Shown: in pieces, positions 37,230 to 46,734 of the stretch
Position numbering within the stretch: the first letter of the stretch is position 1
Layout: every line of letters begins with the position of its first letter
NCBI RefSeq assembly: GCF_000234355.1
Contig: NZ_AGQV01000010.1
Coordinates: 340,540-404,539, forward strand
Direction of reading: 5' to 3'
Origin: Gluconobacter morbifer G707
GTDB lineage: Bacteria; Pseudomonadota; Alphaproteobacteria; Acetobacterales; Acetobacteraceae
DNA: 64,000 nt
Translations under genes and position numbers: made by a program
Notes under the pieces: model-generated
Databases searched by the model: none
What the model was told of the DNA's origin: nothing
The model's input: only the letters and a program-made list of their open reading frames with translations

Positions 37230-38052
37230 TCCTCCCTCTGAGATGATTTCTAACAAAATACCAAGGTATTGATTTGACGGAATTTTGAAGCTGTTCTTGG
37301 TTGCGTGTTTCTATCCGGCGCCAGTCCTTGAGCCTTCCGAACATAATTTCGATGCGGTCACGGCATTTGCATTTTCGCCTGTCATATCTAACCGGTTTTC
37401 CACGGGATCTCCGTTCTTGGGATGGAGGGTCTTATCCTTTTTTCCTCTAAGATGTCCCTGAACTAGTCAGCGTCATAAACCCCCCGATATTCCAGCATGT
37501 ATTGAGCTGCGGGGAGGCTATCTAGAAGGGCAGTGGCACCGATATAATCACTGGCCTGTTCTGCTCATAAAGAAGCTGAGCGGCCGTCCATTTTGATCGG
37601 TGAACGCATGTAGCTTCGTATTCATACCGTCTTGGATGCAACCGATCTGGCGACCAGGCTCTCTTTTTTATCCGCAGGCTCGAATCCGTGCGGTGTATCT
37701 TGAGGTAAGTCGCATTAATCACGATGGACTAGGGCTCTGCCTTTCCAACTATCGAACCGCCCATCATCCGGGCAAAGATCCCATGGCACCTTAACGTTTT
37801 CAATGGTTGTAGAGCATTTTATGCAGGCCATACTTCTGCGGAGTGCATCACGCCATCGCAAACAATTGCGGTTCACGAAAATGATCTCGCCTAGCACGCG
37901 GCGACCGCCCACTGGGCACCACGGCGTTTTGGTAAGAACAGCTGCAGACGATCCCTCTGTTCATCCATCAGCCATTACAGGTCGCTCATCTTCAGTCTCT
38001 TCACAGAGTCTGAATCGAATTTTCTCCCAAAAACCGATGGATCCTGAGCCTA
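37230..38052 (-). mobile_element. nearly full-length dead IS5-family element (type B, copy 4)
   Basis: Read on the minus strand from 38052, an end AGGCTCAGGATCC leads into KMSDL and a LLMDEQRDRLQLF stretch, then in shifted frames GRRVLGEIIFVNRNCLRW, MINATYLKIHRTDSSLRIKK (first catalytic Asp changed to Asn), DYIGATALLDSLPAAQ and ADWFRDILEE. Unlike the other type B copies it keeps the middle of the transposase, so it shows what they lost. Frameshifts, stops and the changed DDE residue mean it cannot move. Confidence 0.8.
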
Positions 38053-38119
38053 TAAAGCCACAAGTACCCTTATGAAACTATCAGTTCCAAACTCGGAGCC
38101 ATGATGACACAGCAATTGT

Positions 38120-38345
38120 TTTCGTCAGGATTTGCTGCTTCATGATATCCTGTCGGTTATTTTATCACGCAAGTGCCGCAATGCTCCTCAAGGAAACAGA
38201 CTGAAGGCGCCACCGCGACCGAAACCACATTGAGCGCATGTTCAATCAGTTTCAGCAAATGCGGTGTATCGGTCCCTGCGCAAAGGCTGCTTTGCCCTTC
38301 ATGAGTTGCTTCCATTTCGCCGCAAAACTCTGGATCAGGTCTTTT
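38120..38345 (+). mobile_element. C-terminal fragment of another IS5-family transposase (type D)
   Basis: The plus strand gives GNRLKAPP then, after a shift, RHRDRNHIERMFNQFQQMRC and FMSCFHFAAKLWI, the conserved end of a different IS5 subgroup (family pattern RRNxIERxFxRLKxxRRIATRYD...AAxxWI). The rest is lost. Confidence 0.55.
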
Positions 38346-38560
38346 GTCAACATGATCTGATGCACTCGCATAGGGCCCTAAAGTCGAACAAGCATTATTC
38401 CATTCCGTCCATCAGGTACAGAAGAAGACATCAAAGAGACCCACCAATCAGCGGTTCTTTGATCCCTTCAAGTTTGTCGCCTCCATTCAATACACCACTG
38501 CGTTGAGAACAAAAGAAATAGGAGAACTGCCGAAGCATAAGCTCCAGCAGTTCTCCTTAC

Positions 38561-41506
38561 TCAAAAACTGCGCCCAATTTGAGCAAAGACATAACGGCCT
38601 ATTATTTCCTCGCTATACATCGACAGCGCGGTATTGGTCGCCCCATCAGGCACAAATGGCGGTTTCTTATCAAGGATATTATTAACCCCGAGTTCAAACT
38701 GCCAGTTCTTAGTGTTGTAATTCAACGTCACATCATGCGCGAAGATACCTGGAACCTTGCAATAAGAATAGACCTTGCAGCTCAGATCATTGGAACCATC
38801 ATTGAAACGCATTCCTCCTGTGTAGCTCATCATGTAAGTAAGACTGAAGTTATCATGACTCCATGTTGCGGTAGCGTAATCACGAACACGCGGCATACCG
38901 TAACCACTTTGGTAAAACAAACGCCCAGCATAGTTATACCACGCACCACCTGGCTCGTTCTGCTGAAGATACCCAATCAGCTGCTGAAAGTTGTTGCTCA
39001 AATTCAAATGGTCATGGGGCGACAGACGGATACGGTAGTTCAGGTCGAAATCCAGACCGTTAGTCCTTAACCCACCGGCATTTGAGTAAAGATCATCAAC
39101 CTGCGTCAGCTGTCCTGCCGTGCTCCGCGATGCAATATTACTACACCATCCTGTATTTGTTCCCGTATAACAACTATCTGCAATGTATTGCACTGGTAAA
39201 GTAGTGATCATATTCTTAATTGTATAATGCCAGTATTCTACAGAAGCCATCAGATTTGGAATCCAACGAGGCGTTATGACTGTACCGAAAGTATATGTAC
39301 GCCCTTCCTCTGGTTTAAGGGCAGGGTTTCCACCTACCAGCGTTGGGATTTGGCTCGAATTAGCATTAACGAAAGTTGCGGTGTTGATGCCTTGTTTCGC
39401 GCAGGTCGCCACGACATTTGCGCTTAGCGATCCGTAACTGCCCGCTTGAGCACACGGGTCATTACCTGAATTGTAACTAATCGAGTGCCCACCATAAAGC
39501 TCGGTCATGGTCGGCGCGCGGAAAGATGTACCCAGTGTTGCACGAAAACGGATGTCTCGTACTGGCGCCCAGTTGACGCTAGCCTTCCAGTTATATGCAG
39601 TTCCAAATGTATTGTAGTCAGACCAACGACCCTGGGCATCAACAGTCAAATCATGTGCAAATGGTACATTGTGCAGTAAGGGAAGGTTTCCTTCAATATA
39701 GGCTTCTGTCACATTATAACCACCGCCTGTATACGTTGCTCCCCCCCCCAAGTCTCCATTTGAAGCGAGAGCATCAGGCGTATAACTTGCCTGTTCGCTG
39801 CGATGTTCCAGCCCCATGGCAATACCGAAATCACCACCGCCCTGCCAAGGCAGATGCGCCAGATGGTTGTTATGAACACGGGCATTAAAGTCACGCATCT
39901 GGTAGGTGCTGTGATCATTCTGCGTATAGCGCAGATAATCCGCCTGTTGTGCCGTTAATTTTCCGAACGGATTTGCCAGCGAACAGCCAGAAGAAGCCTG
40001 GCAGATTGCTGGATTATAGTTCACAGCACTGTTAGCGTCTGATGGATCTACCTGTTCGATCCCAAGTTCCTGTAGATAATGCGCATAATTCGTCATATTC
40101 TCGGTTGAGAATTTCGCCAAAGTCTGGCCGTATGACATGGATACGTCATACATCCAGTTGCCAACGATCTTACCCTTGGAACCGCCGGTGTACTGCCACT
40201 GATCGAATGCTTCTTCGTATTTGCGCTCACCCAGGTCACTAAACCGCCGGTACAGAGAAACATCATCGCCCCAGATGTTATACGGACTGGCAGCCGGCAG
40301 AGTAACTGCCGACGACAATGTGGACGGATAAGTCGCGCCAGTGACTGGATTACCTGCCAGCGTGTTCATGGCATCTTTGTGCGTATACCGGATCGACGAG
40401 TACAGATTGAAATGCTCATTAATCTCGTAATGCATGTCACCACTGAGAACAGCCTGCTGCAACGAGTTGGTCAGCATCTGATCAGAAGCGAAATTGTATC
40501 TGTCGGAAGATGAAAAATTATGAAACGCTCCGCTATTCCCTCCCCCAGTACCATTACTGACAAGATCAAAATTGGAACCAATCACGCGGGTATTGGTGGT
40601 TACAGAACTACCAAGCGTCGGTGCCTGACCAATTTCTGCATCGGAGTTCCATGGATCGGCAGACCAGTCACGGTTCTTCTGCCGAATACCAGACTGCGTC
40701 ATGTATGAACCAAAAAGTGTAATATTACCCTTGTCGTGATCGAAGTTGAACCCCTTGTAACCAGAGATCTTCCCCATCTGACCATCACCATGATCGGTAA
40801 TACCGCCGCGGATCAGAATGTCACCTTTGGTAGTATTGTGTCGCAGTTTAATGTTTATGACACCGGATACAGCATCAGCGCCGTAAAGTTCCGATCCACC
40901 GTCCTTAAGGATTTCAACAGATTCGATCTGATCCACTGGGATCGAGTTAAGATCGACGCACTGCGAGCCACTCCCGAAAGTCGGGACCTGGCGCTTGCCA
41001 TCAACCAGAACAAGCACACGAGAAGGACCAAGGTTACGGATGTCTGTACAAGACATGCCGAGACCACCATTGGTGTTCGTATTATTGGTACCACTTGAGC
41101 CGATTGATGGCAGACGCAGGAGATAATCCCCCAACGTTGTTGCCGAAGTAGACGTGATCTGCTTCGCCGTAATTGTCTGAACCGGGTTCGCATTGGAATC
41201 CGCGCGCGTTGCAAGCGCAGAACCCGTGACGACAATGGACTCATCTGCGGAACGCGGAGCAAAAAGTCGACGCCGTGCGGTTGTTGTCATTCGCGCGGAA
41301 GACGCACTCGTAGTTGTTACCGGCGCGACTGTTGCAGGCATTGTCTTCGCATGCGTCACCACAGATGATGCCTGCCGCGGGGATTTCGAACGATGACTTA
41401 TATGCTTTTTTGTCACCGTTTCGGCAGAAGCCGTAGCGAACAATGTCGCACAGATCAGTCCTATAGACGTCGAAAAAGTGAGGGTTTGCCTGTGCGCCTG
41501 TCTCAT
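38561..41506 (-). CDS. TonB-dependent receptor of the glycoprotein locus
   Basis: The 981-residue receptor has a signal peptide (SIGLICATLFATASA), a Ser/Thr-rich leader and a TonB-box-like DESIVVTG segment. A plug domain follows (LGDYLLRLPSIGSSG, LVLVDGKRQVPTFGSGSQCVDL, VEILKDGGSELYGADAVSGVINIKL), then a barrel ending in YVFAQIGRSF. It would carry large glycopeptides or oligosaccharides through the outer membrane. An operator ATCGTATACACA lies 34 bases before the ATG, so it belongs to the GntR regulon of this locus although its gene follows that of the Tat-exported protein on the same strand. Ligand inferred from neighbours only. Confidence 0.88.
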   Translation of the reverse strand: MRQAHRQTLTFSTSIGLICATLFATASAETVTKKHISHRSKSPRQASSVVTHAKTMPATVAPVTTTSASSARMTTTARRRLFAPRSADESIVVTGSALATRADSNANPVQTITAKQITSTSATTLGDYLLRLPSIGSSGTNNTNTNGGLGMSCTDIRNLGPSRVLVLVDGKRQVPTFGSGSQCVDLNSIPVDQIESVEILKDGGSELYGADAVSGVINIKLRHNTTKGDILIRGGITDHGDGQMGKISGYKGFNFDHDKGNITLFGSYMTQSGIRQKNRDWSADPWNSDAEIGQAPTLGSSVTTNTRVIGSNFDLVSNGTGGGNSGAFHNFSSSDRYNFASDQMLTNSLQQAVLSGDMHYEINEHFNLYSSIRYTHKDAMNTLAGNPVTGATYPSTLSSAVTLPAASPYNIWGDDVSLYRRFSDLGERKYEEAFDQWQYTGGSKGKIVGNWMYDVSMSYGQTLAKFSTENMTNYAHYLQELGIEQVDPSDANSAVNYNPAICQASSGCSLANPFGKLTAQQADYLRYTQNDHSTYQMRDFNARVHNNHLAHLPWQGGGDFGIAMGLEHRSEQASYTPDALASNGDLGGGATYTGGGYNVTEAYIEGNLPLLHNVPFAHDLTVDAQGRWSDYNTFGTAYNWKASVNWAPVRDIRFRATLGTSFRAPTMTELYGGHSISYNSGNDPCAQAGSYGSLSANVVATCAKQGINTATFVNANSSQIPTLVGGNPALKPEEGRTYTFGTVITPRWIPNLMASVEYWHYTIKNMITTLPVQYIADSCYTGTNTGWCSNIASRSTAGQLTQVDDLYSNAGGLRTNGLDFDLNYRIRLSPHDHLNLSNNFQQLIGYLQQNEPGGAWYNYAGRLFYQSGYGMPRVRDYATATWSHDNFSLTYMMSYTGGMRFNDGSNDLSCKVYSYCKVPGIFAHDVTLNYNTKNWQFELGVNNILDKKPPFVPDGATNTALSMYSEEIIGRYVFAQIGRSF

Positions 41507-41539
41507 TTCAACTTAAACCTCATCTTTTGGATTTCTTAT

Positions 41540-41551
41540 ATCGTATACACA
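41540..41551. promoter_or_regulatory. GntR operator, site 1 (TonB receptor)
   Basis: ATCGTATACACA: left half-site perfect to the consensus ATCGTATACGAT. It lies 34 bases upstream of the TonB receptor start. Confidence 0.75.
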
Positions 41552-41664
41552 TACATCTCGGATTCGAAACAGATAATTTTTGACGCCTTGATTGAAATTC
41601 AAACCTGGGAAATGTCAGCTTTTTGCATTATCTTTTTCAAACAACGTTTTAATGAGTTTTCCTA

Positions 41665-43932
41665 TCAAGAAGCCCTCATTATCGGTACGTGAAAAGAGCG
41701 TTGGCCACCCTGTTTTCCATCAACATTCATGCCGTATGTTGCAGATACGACACAACCATTCAGGCTGTCATTTTGGGGAGACGTAAAGTATGTGCCTGAT
41801 GGCAGACGCAGATACAGGCGAATATCACTCGGTGCAGTTTTCGGGAGAAAAATATCGACCGAAATATGCCTCAAAACCGGATCATATTGCACCTTCATAG
41901 AAACTCTGCCCCATCGGGTGGGGGCTTTTTCCACACTTATTTCCTTGCCCGACAACAGCCAACGATATGGTATGGCCCGCGCAAGGTGGAGAATTTCCGC
42001 TCCGTCATCCTCGTAGACCAATGCCCAGCGCAAAAGAATTGGAACTGTCATCTGGGCTGGAAGGCAGAACAGTGCGAGTTCCCCTTTTAATCCTGCCACT
42101 TCTGCTGCCGTCCAACTTCCGCGAGTATGGGCATGATAGCGATGCGCATAGAGAAACAGGAGATACTCTTCGATCCGATCCTGTCGCAACAAGGCTTGTG
42201 CGTAGCCGTAGGAAATAAATCCAAGAATATCCCTTTGCTTCCTACTTGGTGGCGTCAGGTTGCCGACAACTCCCATAACTGTCGCACCGTGAGCCCGCAT
42301 TGAGTTAATCGTCGCAACCTCAAGATCTGCCGGCAATACACCGGCTTGAAGCATTTCCGCAAAAACACGATGCGCCCATTGCTGTTCACTGTATTGATGT
42401 CGTGCAAGCGACTCCCGAAACGTTTCCCGAGAACTTGGGAAAATGGGGACATAAGGGGGCGAACGATCTTCAAATAGTGAGGCCCTTAAAGCACTCTCAA
42501 GCCGAGCCGATAATAGATCCGCCCTTCTCTTCCAGTCGGCTGCCTTTACAGCTTCGCCTGGCCTAATACGCAACCAGACAGCCGCAAGATCACGCCATCC
42601 CCGGACAGCCATCGCCGAATTTCCAAAATAGGGTTTCCACCAGACCGATGGATCAGGAAACAGGCACGCATCGCTCTCACTCCATCCATGGAGTAGTCCG
42701 TACCCCGCGTTGGTTAGCGGAAGGGCCAACGCTTGATCGTGCAGCGTCGTCAGGACACCAGCCATGGCTGCAATACGATCAGCGTAACGCTGGAGTGTAA
42801 TAGCGTCGCCAGTCAGATGCAGATAACGCGCCAACAACGACAGTGTCAGACCGGTCTGCCCCACTTCAAGGCCACGCATCGCCACCAATCCGTCATCACC
42901 GACGAATGCAGTGAACTGATTGTCAAGAATGGCCCGTGCGACGGCAAAACGCCCCCATTCCAGATTGGCCAGAAGCGATGAGGTGAAAATGTCCTGAAAG
43001 CCGTCATACTCCGAGCCTTCGTAATCCCGATCAACAACCCCATATCGTGGCCAAACGCCATCACGACGCACCATGGCTTCCTTGACAAAGGCATGTCGTG
43101 CAAAATCAGCCCAGTCAGCCTCTGGTAGAAGGGGTGATAGCGTATCGTTCAGAACGTCGTGCCAAACCTCAACGCAACGGGCGAGAGCCTGATTGAACTG
43201 CTCTGCGTCCGGTTCATGCCGAAACGGACCGAACGGGATATAGCTCGCTCCATAAACGGCGCGTACGACCTTTCCATTCTCGATCAGCATCATCCGCGTC
43301 CAGGTTGGAACTTGGCGGGGTATAACTGGGTCAACATCCGCAAATGTCACGACTTCCCAGTAACGTCCTTTGCCCAAAGAAAACTGCTTGACAACTATGG
43401 GTAGGCAGCCGCCCAACAAACCTTCCCTGCGACGACTGACAATCGGGCTATCCAAAGCGAGCTCAGATGCAATCCGGTTGACATGCCAGTTGCGGGTATT
43501 CCCTGCAGGCGTCAGTGGCATCACCCCTTCGGCATATGGAGGGGCCACAAAGGCAGTCCACACAATTCGCCCAGCCTGCTCAGGGGTAAAATGACTGTCA
43601 ATGGGTGGAGCAGCGGCTCGAACCGCTGATGGATCAGGCTCTCCTCCGCCGTCCAGAAGACGTTCAGCCAGAAGATCATGCTCCGCGATTGCCAAAGTTC
43701 CAAAATCGAGACCGCAATAACAGCCTTCCAATGGAGCTTCGCACTCTTCCATAAAACGCTTCAGGACATGACATCGCCCACCAGGCCCAGTCAGGATCAT
43801 GGCGCCTTCCATGCTCGTCAGATCTTCCTTGACCGACCATTTACCTCCAGAAGCTGCAAAAGCCTGACTGGACGCGACGCGCCAACCTGCCGATATGACG
43901 CTGCCAAGAAGAAAGAAACGACGACGGATCAT
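41665..43932 (-). CDS. exported six-hairpin-like protein, candidate glycosidase of unknown specificity
   Basis: The 755-residue protein begins with a twin-Arg-like signal (MIRRRFFLLGSVISAGWRVASSQAFA). The first 250 residues look beta-rich. Residues about 280-600 have repeated helix pairs with aromatic and acidic patches (YEGSEYDGFQDIFTSSLL, GYGLLHGWSESDACLFPDPSVWWKPYFGNS, HQYSEQQWAHRVFAEM), as in alpha/alpha-toroid glycosidases. A beta-rich tail follows. I could not name a family. The start was set at MIRRRFF with GGAAAAG 9 bases before it rather than 11 codons upstream. It is divergent from the GntR gene and shares operator site 2. In this locus it might remove an arabinose or galactose that the GH127 enzyme cannot. 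Confidence 0.6.
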   Translation of the reverse strand: MIRRRFFLLGSVISAGWRVASSQAFAASGGKWSVKEDLTSMEGAMILTGPGGRCHVLKRFMEECEAPLEGCYCGLDFGTLAIAEHDLLAERLLDGGGEPDPSAVRAAAPPIDSHFTPEQAGRIVWTAFVAPPYAEGVMPLTPAGNTRNWHVNRIASELALDSPIVSRRREGLLGGCLPIVVKQFSLGKGRYWEVVTFADVDPVIPRQVPTWTRMMLIENGKVVRAVYGASYIPFGPFRHEPDAEQFNQALARCVEVWHDVLNDTLSPLLPEADWADFARHAFVKEAMVRRDGVWPRYGVVDRDYEGSEYDGFQDIFTSSLLANLEWGRFAVARAILDNQFTAFVGDDGLVAMRGLEVGQTGLTLSLLARYLHLTGDAITLQRYADRIAAMAGVLTTLHDQALALPLTNAGYGLLHGWSESDACLFPDPSVWWKPYFGNSAMAVRGWRDLAAVWLRIRPGEAVKAADWKRRADLLSARLESALRASLFEDRSPPYVPIFPSSRETFRESLARHQYSEQQWAHRVFAEMLQAGVLPADLEVATINSMRAHGATVMGVVGNLTPPSRKQRDILGFISYGYAQALLRQDRIEEYLLFLYAHRYHAHTRGSWTAAEVAGLKGELALFCLPAQMTVPILLRWALVYEDDGAEILHLARAIPYRWLLSGKEISVEKAPTRWGRVSMKVQYDPVLRHISVDIFLPKTAPSDIRLYLRLPSGTYFTSPQNDSLNGCVVSATYGMNVDGKQGGQRSFHVPIMRAS

Positions 43933-44013
43933 ACCAGAAACTTTTCCAGAGCAATCACTGCCCATGCCTCTCAGAAAATTAATTACGGTGGCAGCATCTT
44001 ATCCTTTAAAATA

Positions 44014-44025
44014 ATTGTATACGAT
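44014..44025. promoter_or_regulatory. GntR operator, site 2 (gntR / six-hairpin protein)
   Basis: ATTGTATACGAT: right half-site perfect. It lies between the divergent starts at 43932 and 44132, so it can control both and give autoregulation. Confidence 0.78.
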
Positions 44026-44131
44026 ATAACTTTTCACTTTATGCATAAGAATCTACAAAAAGAGGAGTGTTCGCAACCGAGGCTAGCCATGTATAATAAG
44101 CACAAACAGCGAGAAGAGACGCAGAATCCTC

Positions 44132-44815
44132 ATGAAAGCCCAGACTGGGAAAATTCAGCCTCTGATTGTCAGAACAATTGGTGATCAGCTCTATGATATT
44201 CTGCGGGAACAGATTCTCAGTGGCACACTCGCAGCTGATCAGCCAATCCGTCAGGATGCTTTGGCCGCCGAGCTAAACATCAGCAAGATACCACTTCGCG
44301 AAACGCTGGCTCGTCTCGAGCAGGATGGGCTTGTCATTGCCCATGCCAAACGGGGTTTCACTGTCGCCACGCTCTCGGCCAGCGAAGCAGAGGAAGTTTT
44401 CGAACTCCGGATGCGACTGGAGCCGGAAGCCGCTGCCCAATCTTCTCTTGTCGCTACAGCTGCCGACCATAAGGCCGCACGTCGTCATCTTTCAGAACTT
44501 GAATCTGTCATTCGACAGAAAGATCAGGATCACAGTCTTTATAATCGCCTGTTCCATCTTTCCCTCGTCCAGCCAGGAACTGGAAGACTGACCTACCGTG
44601 TGCTGGAAACAATCAATGTCATTGCGGATCGCTATGTACGCCTGCATCTGAACACACAAGGGCGGGACAAGCGTGCTGTAGAGGAACATCGGCAGTTACT
44701 GAAAGCGTGGATCAATCGGGATGCTGCAGAGGTTGAAACTCTTCTGACTCATCATATTGCGGACACATTAAACGATCTGCGCAACCAACTGGCATCCGAA
44801 AATGCCACTGCCTGA
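44132..44815 (+). CDS. GntR family regulator, FadR subfamily with FCD domain
   Basis: The 227-residue protein has a winged helix-turn-helix at residues 12-75 (LYDILREQILSGTL, QDALAAELNISKIPLRETLARLEQDGLV) and an FCD ligand domain at 82-215 with His residues in LFHLSL, EEHRQLL and LTHHIADTL that could bind a metal. FadR-subfamily proteins bind sites of the form T.GTA.TAC.A. The seven copies of ATCGTATACGAT around it fit this exactly, so it is the probable regulator of the whole 38.5-64 kb locus. The inducer may be hydroxyproline or a breakdown product such as 2-oxoglutarate semialdehyde; this is inference. Confidence 0.88.
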   Translation: MKAQTGKIQPLIVRTIGDQLYDILREQILSGTLAADQPIRQDALAAELNISKIPLRETLARLEQDGLVIAHAKRGFTVATLSASEAEEVFELRMRLEPEAAAQSSLVATAADHKAARRHLSELESVIRQKDQDHSLYNRLFHLSLVQPGTGRLTYRVLETINVIADRYVRLHLNTQGRDKRAVEEHRQLLKAWINRDAAEVETLLTHHIADTLNDLRNQLASENATA

Positions 44816-44853
44816 AAAAAACCTCCTCTTCCCGGACTGATGTGAGCAGAGGA
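44815..44853 (-). terminator. terminator of the minus-strand hydroxyproline operon
   Basis: On the minus strand TCCTCT and AGAGGA (44848-44853 and 44824-44829) form a short stem followed by GG and a run of seven T (44815-44821). It lies between the convergent GntR and DUF885 genes. Confidence 0.6.
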
Positions 44854-44865
44854 AGTATAGAATTA

Positions 44866-46680
44866 TCAGGAAGCTCTGATTTTAGCGATCCAGCTTTCTA
44901 CCCGTTCGGACATAAGATCTAGTGGCATTGCACCATTTCCCAGAATCACATCGTGAAACGCTTTGATGTCAAACTTGTTACCAAGTTCTGTTCTGGCATG
45001 TTCCCGAAGTTTCAAGATGGTCTGCTGTCCTAGCATGTAACCCAGAGCCTGCCCGGGCCAGGCGACATAACGATCCGTTTCAGCCTGCATATCAGGCTCA
45101 CTCGTCGGCGAATGCGCATGGAAGAAATCGCTCATCTGCTGGCGCGTCCAGTGTTTGTAATGCACGCCCGTATCCAGAACTAGACGATCTGCGCGAAGCA
45201 ACGCTCCGTTCAGGCGCCCATAGTCGCTGTACAGATCCTGATAAAAGCCCAGTTCCTTTCCGAGCCCCTCCGCATATAGCGCCCATCCCTCAATGTAGGA
45301 ATTATACGCACCCTGCTGGCGAAACGCAGGCAGCGGCAGGTCCTGCGCCAGTGAAATCTGGAAATGATGCCCTGGGACACCTTCATGATAGGCTGTATCT
45401 TCGATGGTATACAGGTCACGCTTGGCATAATCGCCGGTATTGACGAACACGATACCTGGACGAGACCCATCCGGCGTTCCCTGATGATACTCTGCACCTG
45501 CAGCGTCCGCCTCCCGGTAGGTTTCCACGGACCGCACTTCCAAACGCGTTTTAGGTATCCTGTTGAAAATTCTCGGCAGGGCGGGCCACATTTGCGCGAT
45601 CGCCGCGCGGTATCTGTCCAGGATTTCCTCACGCGAATGAGCATAAAGCTTAGGATCGTGATCTACGGACGTGCGCAGGGCCGTCAGATCCGCGAAACCC
45701 AGCTTGTGGGCGATGGTTGTCATCTGCCCTTCAATCAGGTTCACCTGCTTGAGGCCAAGCTGATGAATTTCCTCCGGGGTCATGGAACTGGTCGTCTGCG
45801 CCCGGATATCATACCGATAGATGGCGTCTCCATTCGGCAATGACCATATGCCTTCATGCTTCCGGCCATGCGGGGCATAGTCTGTTTTCACGAACTGCGC
45901 GAAGGCTGCGAATGCAGGACGAACTTCTGTATCCACCACTTTCAGAGTGACCTGCTGCAGTTTCCTTTGCTGCGCGGGAGAAATCCCTTTGGGAAAAGTT
46001 TCCACCGGCTGACCAAAGACGTTCTTCACTCCAGCAGGTGCAGCAACCTGCTCTAACTGCGCCACGACTTTTTCCAGCAGGTAGCGCGGCGGTACCAGAC
46101 CGTCTTTTATGCCCTGCTGTGCCAACGTCCTAAGTTGGGCCAAAACCGTCGGCAGCGCATGGAGCCGTACAAGGTAGTCCTGATACTGTGCTGCCGTGTC
46201 GAAAGGAATGGAAGAGACAAACCCGGGTAGCATCAGCTGTACGCCCTGCACCTGATCGATCGGCATTTCATATGTCTTGAGCCTGATCCCTTCCAGCTTG
46301 TCCTGAAGCTGACGGATCATCATCGCACGGCTGATCTGTTCCTGCTCCGTCAAGGTCGCAGGATCGACGGCCTGAAAGCGCTTGAGGAATTCCGCGCTTG
46401 TCATAGCATCCCTTGAAACCTGTTCAAGGGAATAGTTCGTCCAAAATCTGTTATAGCGATAATCACCAATGGTCGTCGCCAGCTCCGGCGAAGTCCGAAG
46501 CTGGTACTGCCATTCCTCATCCAGAAGCGCCGCAAAAGCCTGACTGCCACTTGCAGCGGCAGGAACCGGCTGCGTCACAGTTTCAGGACCCGGAGCAGCC
46601 AAAGCCGCACTTCCTGTCTGGGCACAAACCAGGAGCAGGGTCACCAGACCATATCGCAGGAACACAGTAAAATTCTCCAT
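44866..46680 (-). CDS. DUF885 family metallopeptidase, exported (first of two)
   Basis: The 604-residue protein has a signal peptide (YGLVTLLLVCAQTGSAALAA). It carries the DUF885 zinc signature HEGVPGHHF near residue 432, with further conserved text SYIEGWALYAEGLGKELG and RLVLDTGVHYKHWT. DUF885 proteins are thermolysin-like or carboxypeptidase-like in fold and are thought to be peptidases. Start chosen at MENF rather than three codons upstream. It is the last gene of the four-gene minus operon (deaminase, DUF885, epimerase, DUF885). It may cut proline- or hydroxyproline-rich peptides in the periplasm. It shares the whole domain plan with the protein at 47775-49571 but is divergent from it. 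Confidence 0.85.
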   Translation of the reverse strand: MENFTVFLRYGLVTLLLVCAQTGSAALAAPGPETVTQPVPAAASGSQAFAALLDEEWQYQLRTSPELATTIGDYRYNRFWTNYSLEQVSRDAMTSAEFLKRFQAVDPATLTEQEQISRAMMIRQLQDKLEGIRLKTYEMPIDQVQGVQLMLPGFVSSIPFDTAAQYQDYLVRLHALPTVLAQLRTLAQQGIKDGLVPPRYLLEKVVAQLEQVAAPAGVKNVFGQPVETFPKGISPAQQRKLQQVTLKVVDTEVRPAFAAFAQFVKTDYAPHGRKHEGIWSLPNGDAIYRYDIRAQTTSSMTPEEIHQLGLKQVNLIEGQMTTIAHKLGFADLTALRTSVDHDPKLYAHSREEILDRYRAAIAQMWPALPRIFNRIPKTRLEVRSVETYREADAAGAEYHQGTPDGSRPGIVFVNTGDYAKRDLYTIEDTAYHEGVPGHHFQISLAQDLPLPAFRQQGAYNSYIEGWALYAEGLGKELGFYQDLYSDYGRLNGALLRADRLVLDTGVHYKHWTRQQMSDFFHAHSPTSEPDMQAETDRYVAWPGQALGYMLGQQTILKLREHARTELGNKFDIKAFHDVILGNGAMPLDLMSERVESWIAKIRAS

Positions 46681-46734
46681 ACCAGTCATGTTGCGCCATC
46701 ATAACGGCGACAGGCTCCGACGCCATTCTCCAGA

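Noticed and set aside
39725..40390. Two further GTATAC words inside the TonB receptor gene (near 39732 and 40384)
   Set aside because: They lie in coding sequence and lack the ATC/GAT flanks; a bare 6-mer is expected about 16 times in 64 kb by chance.
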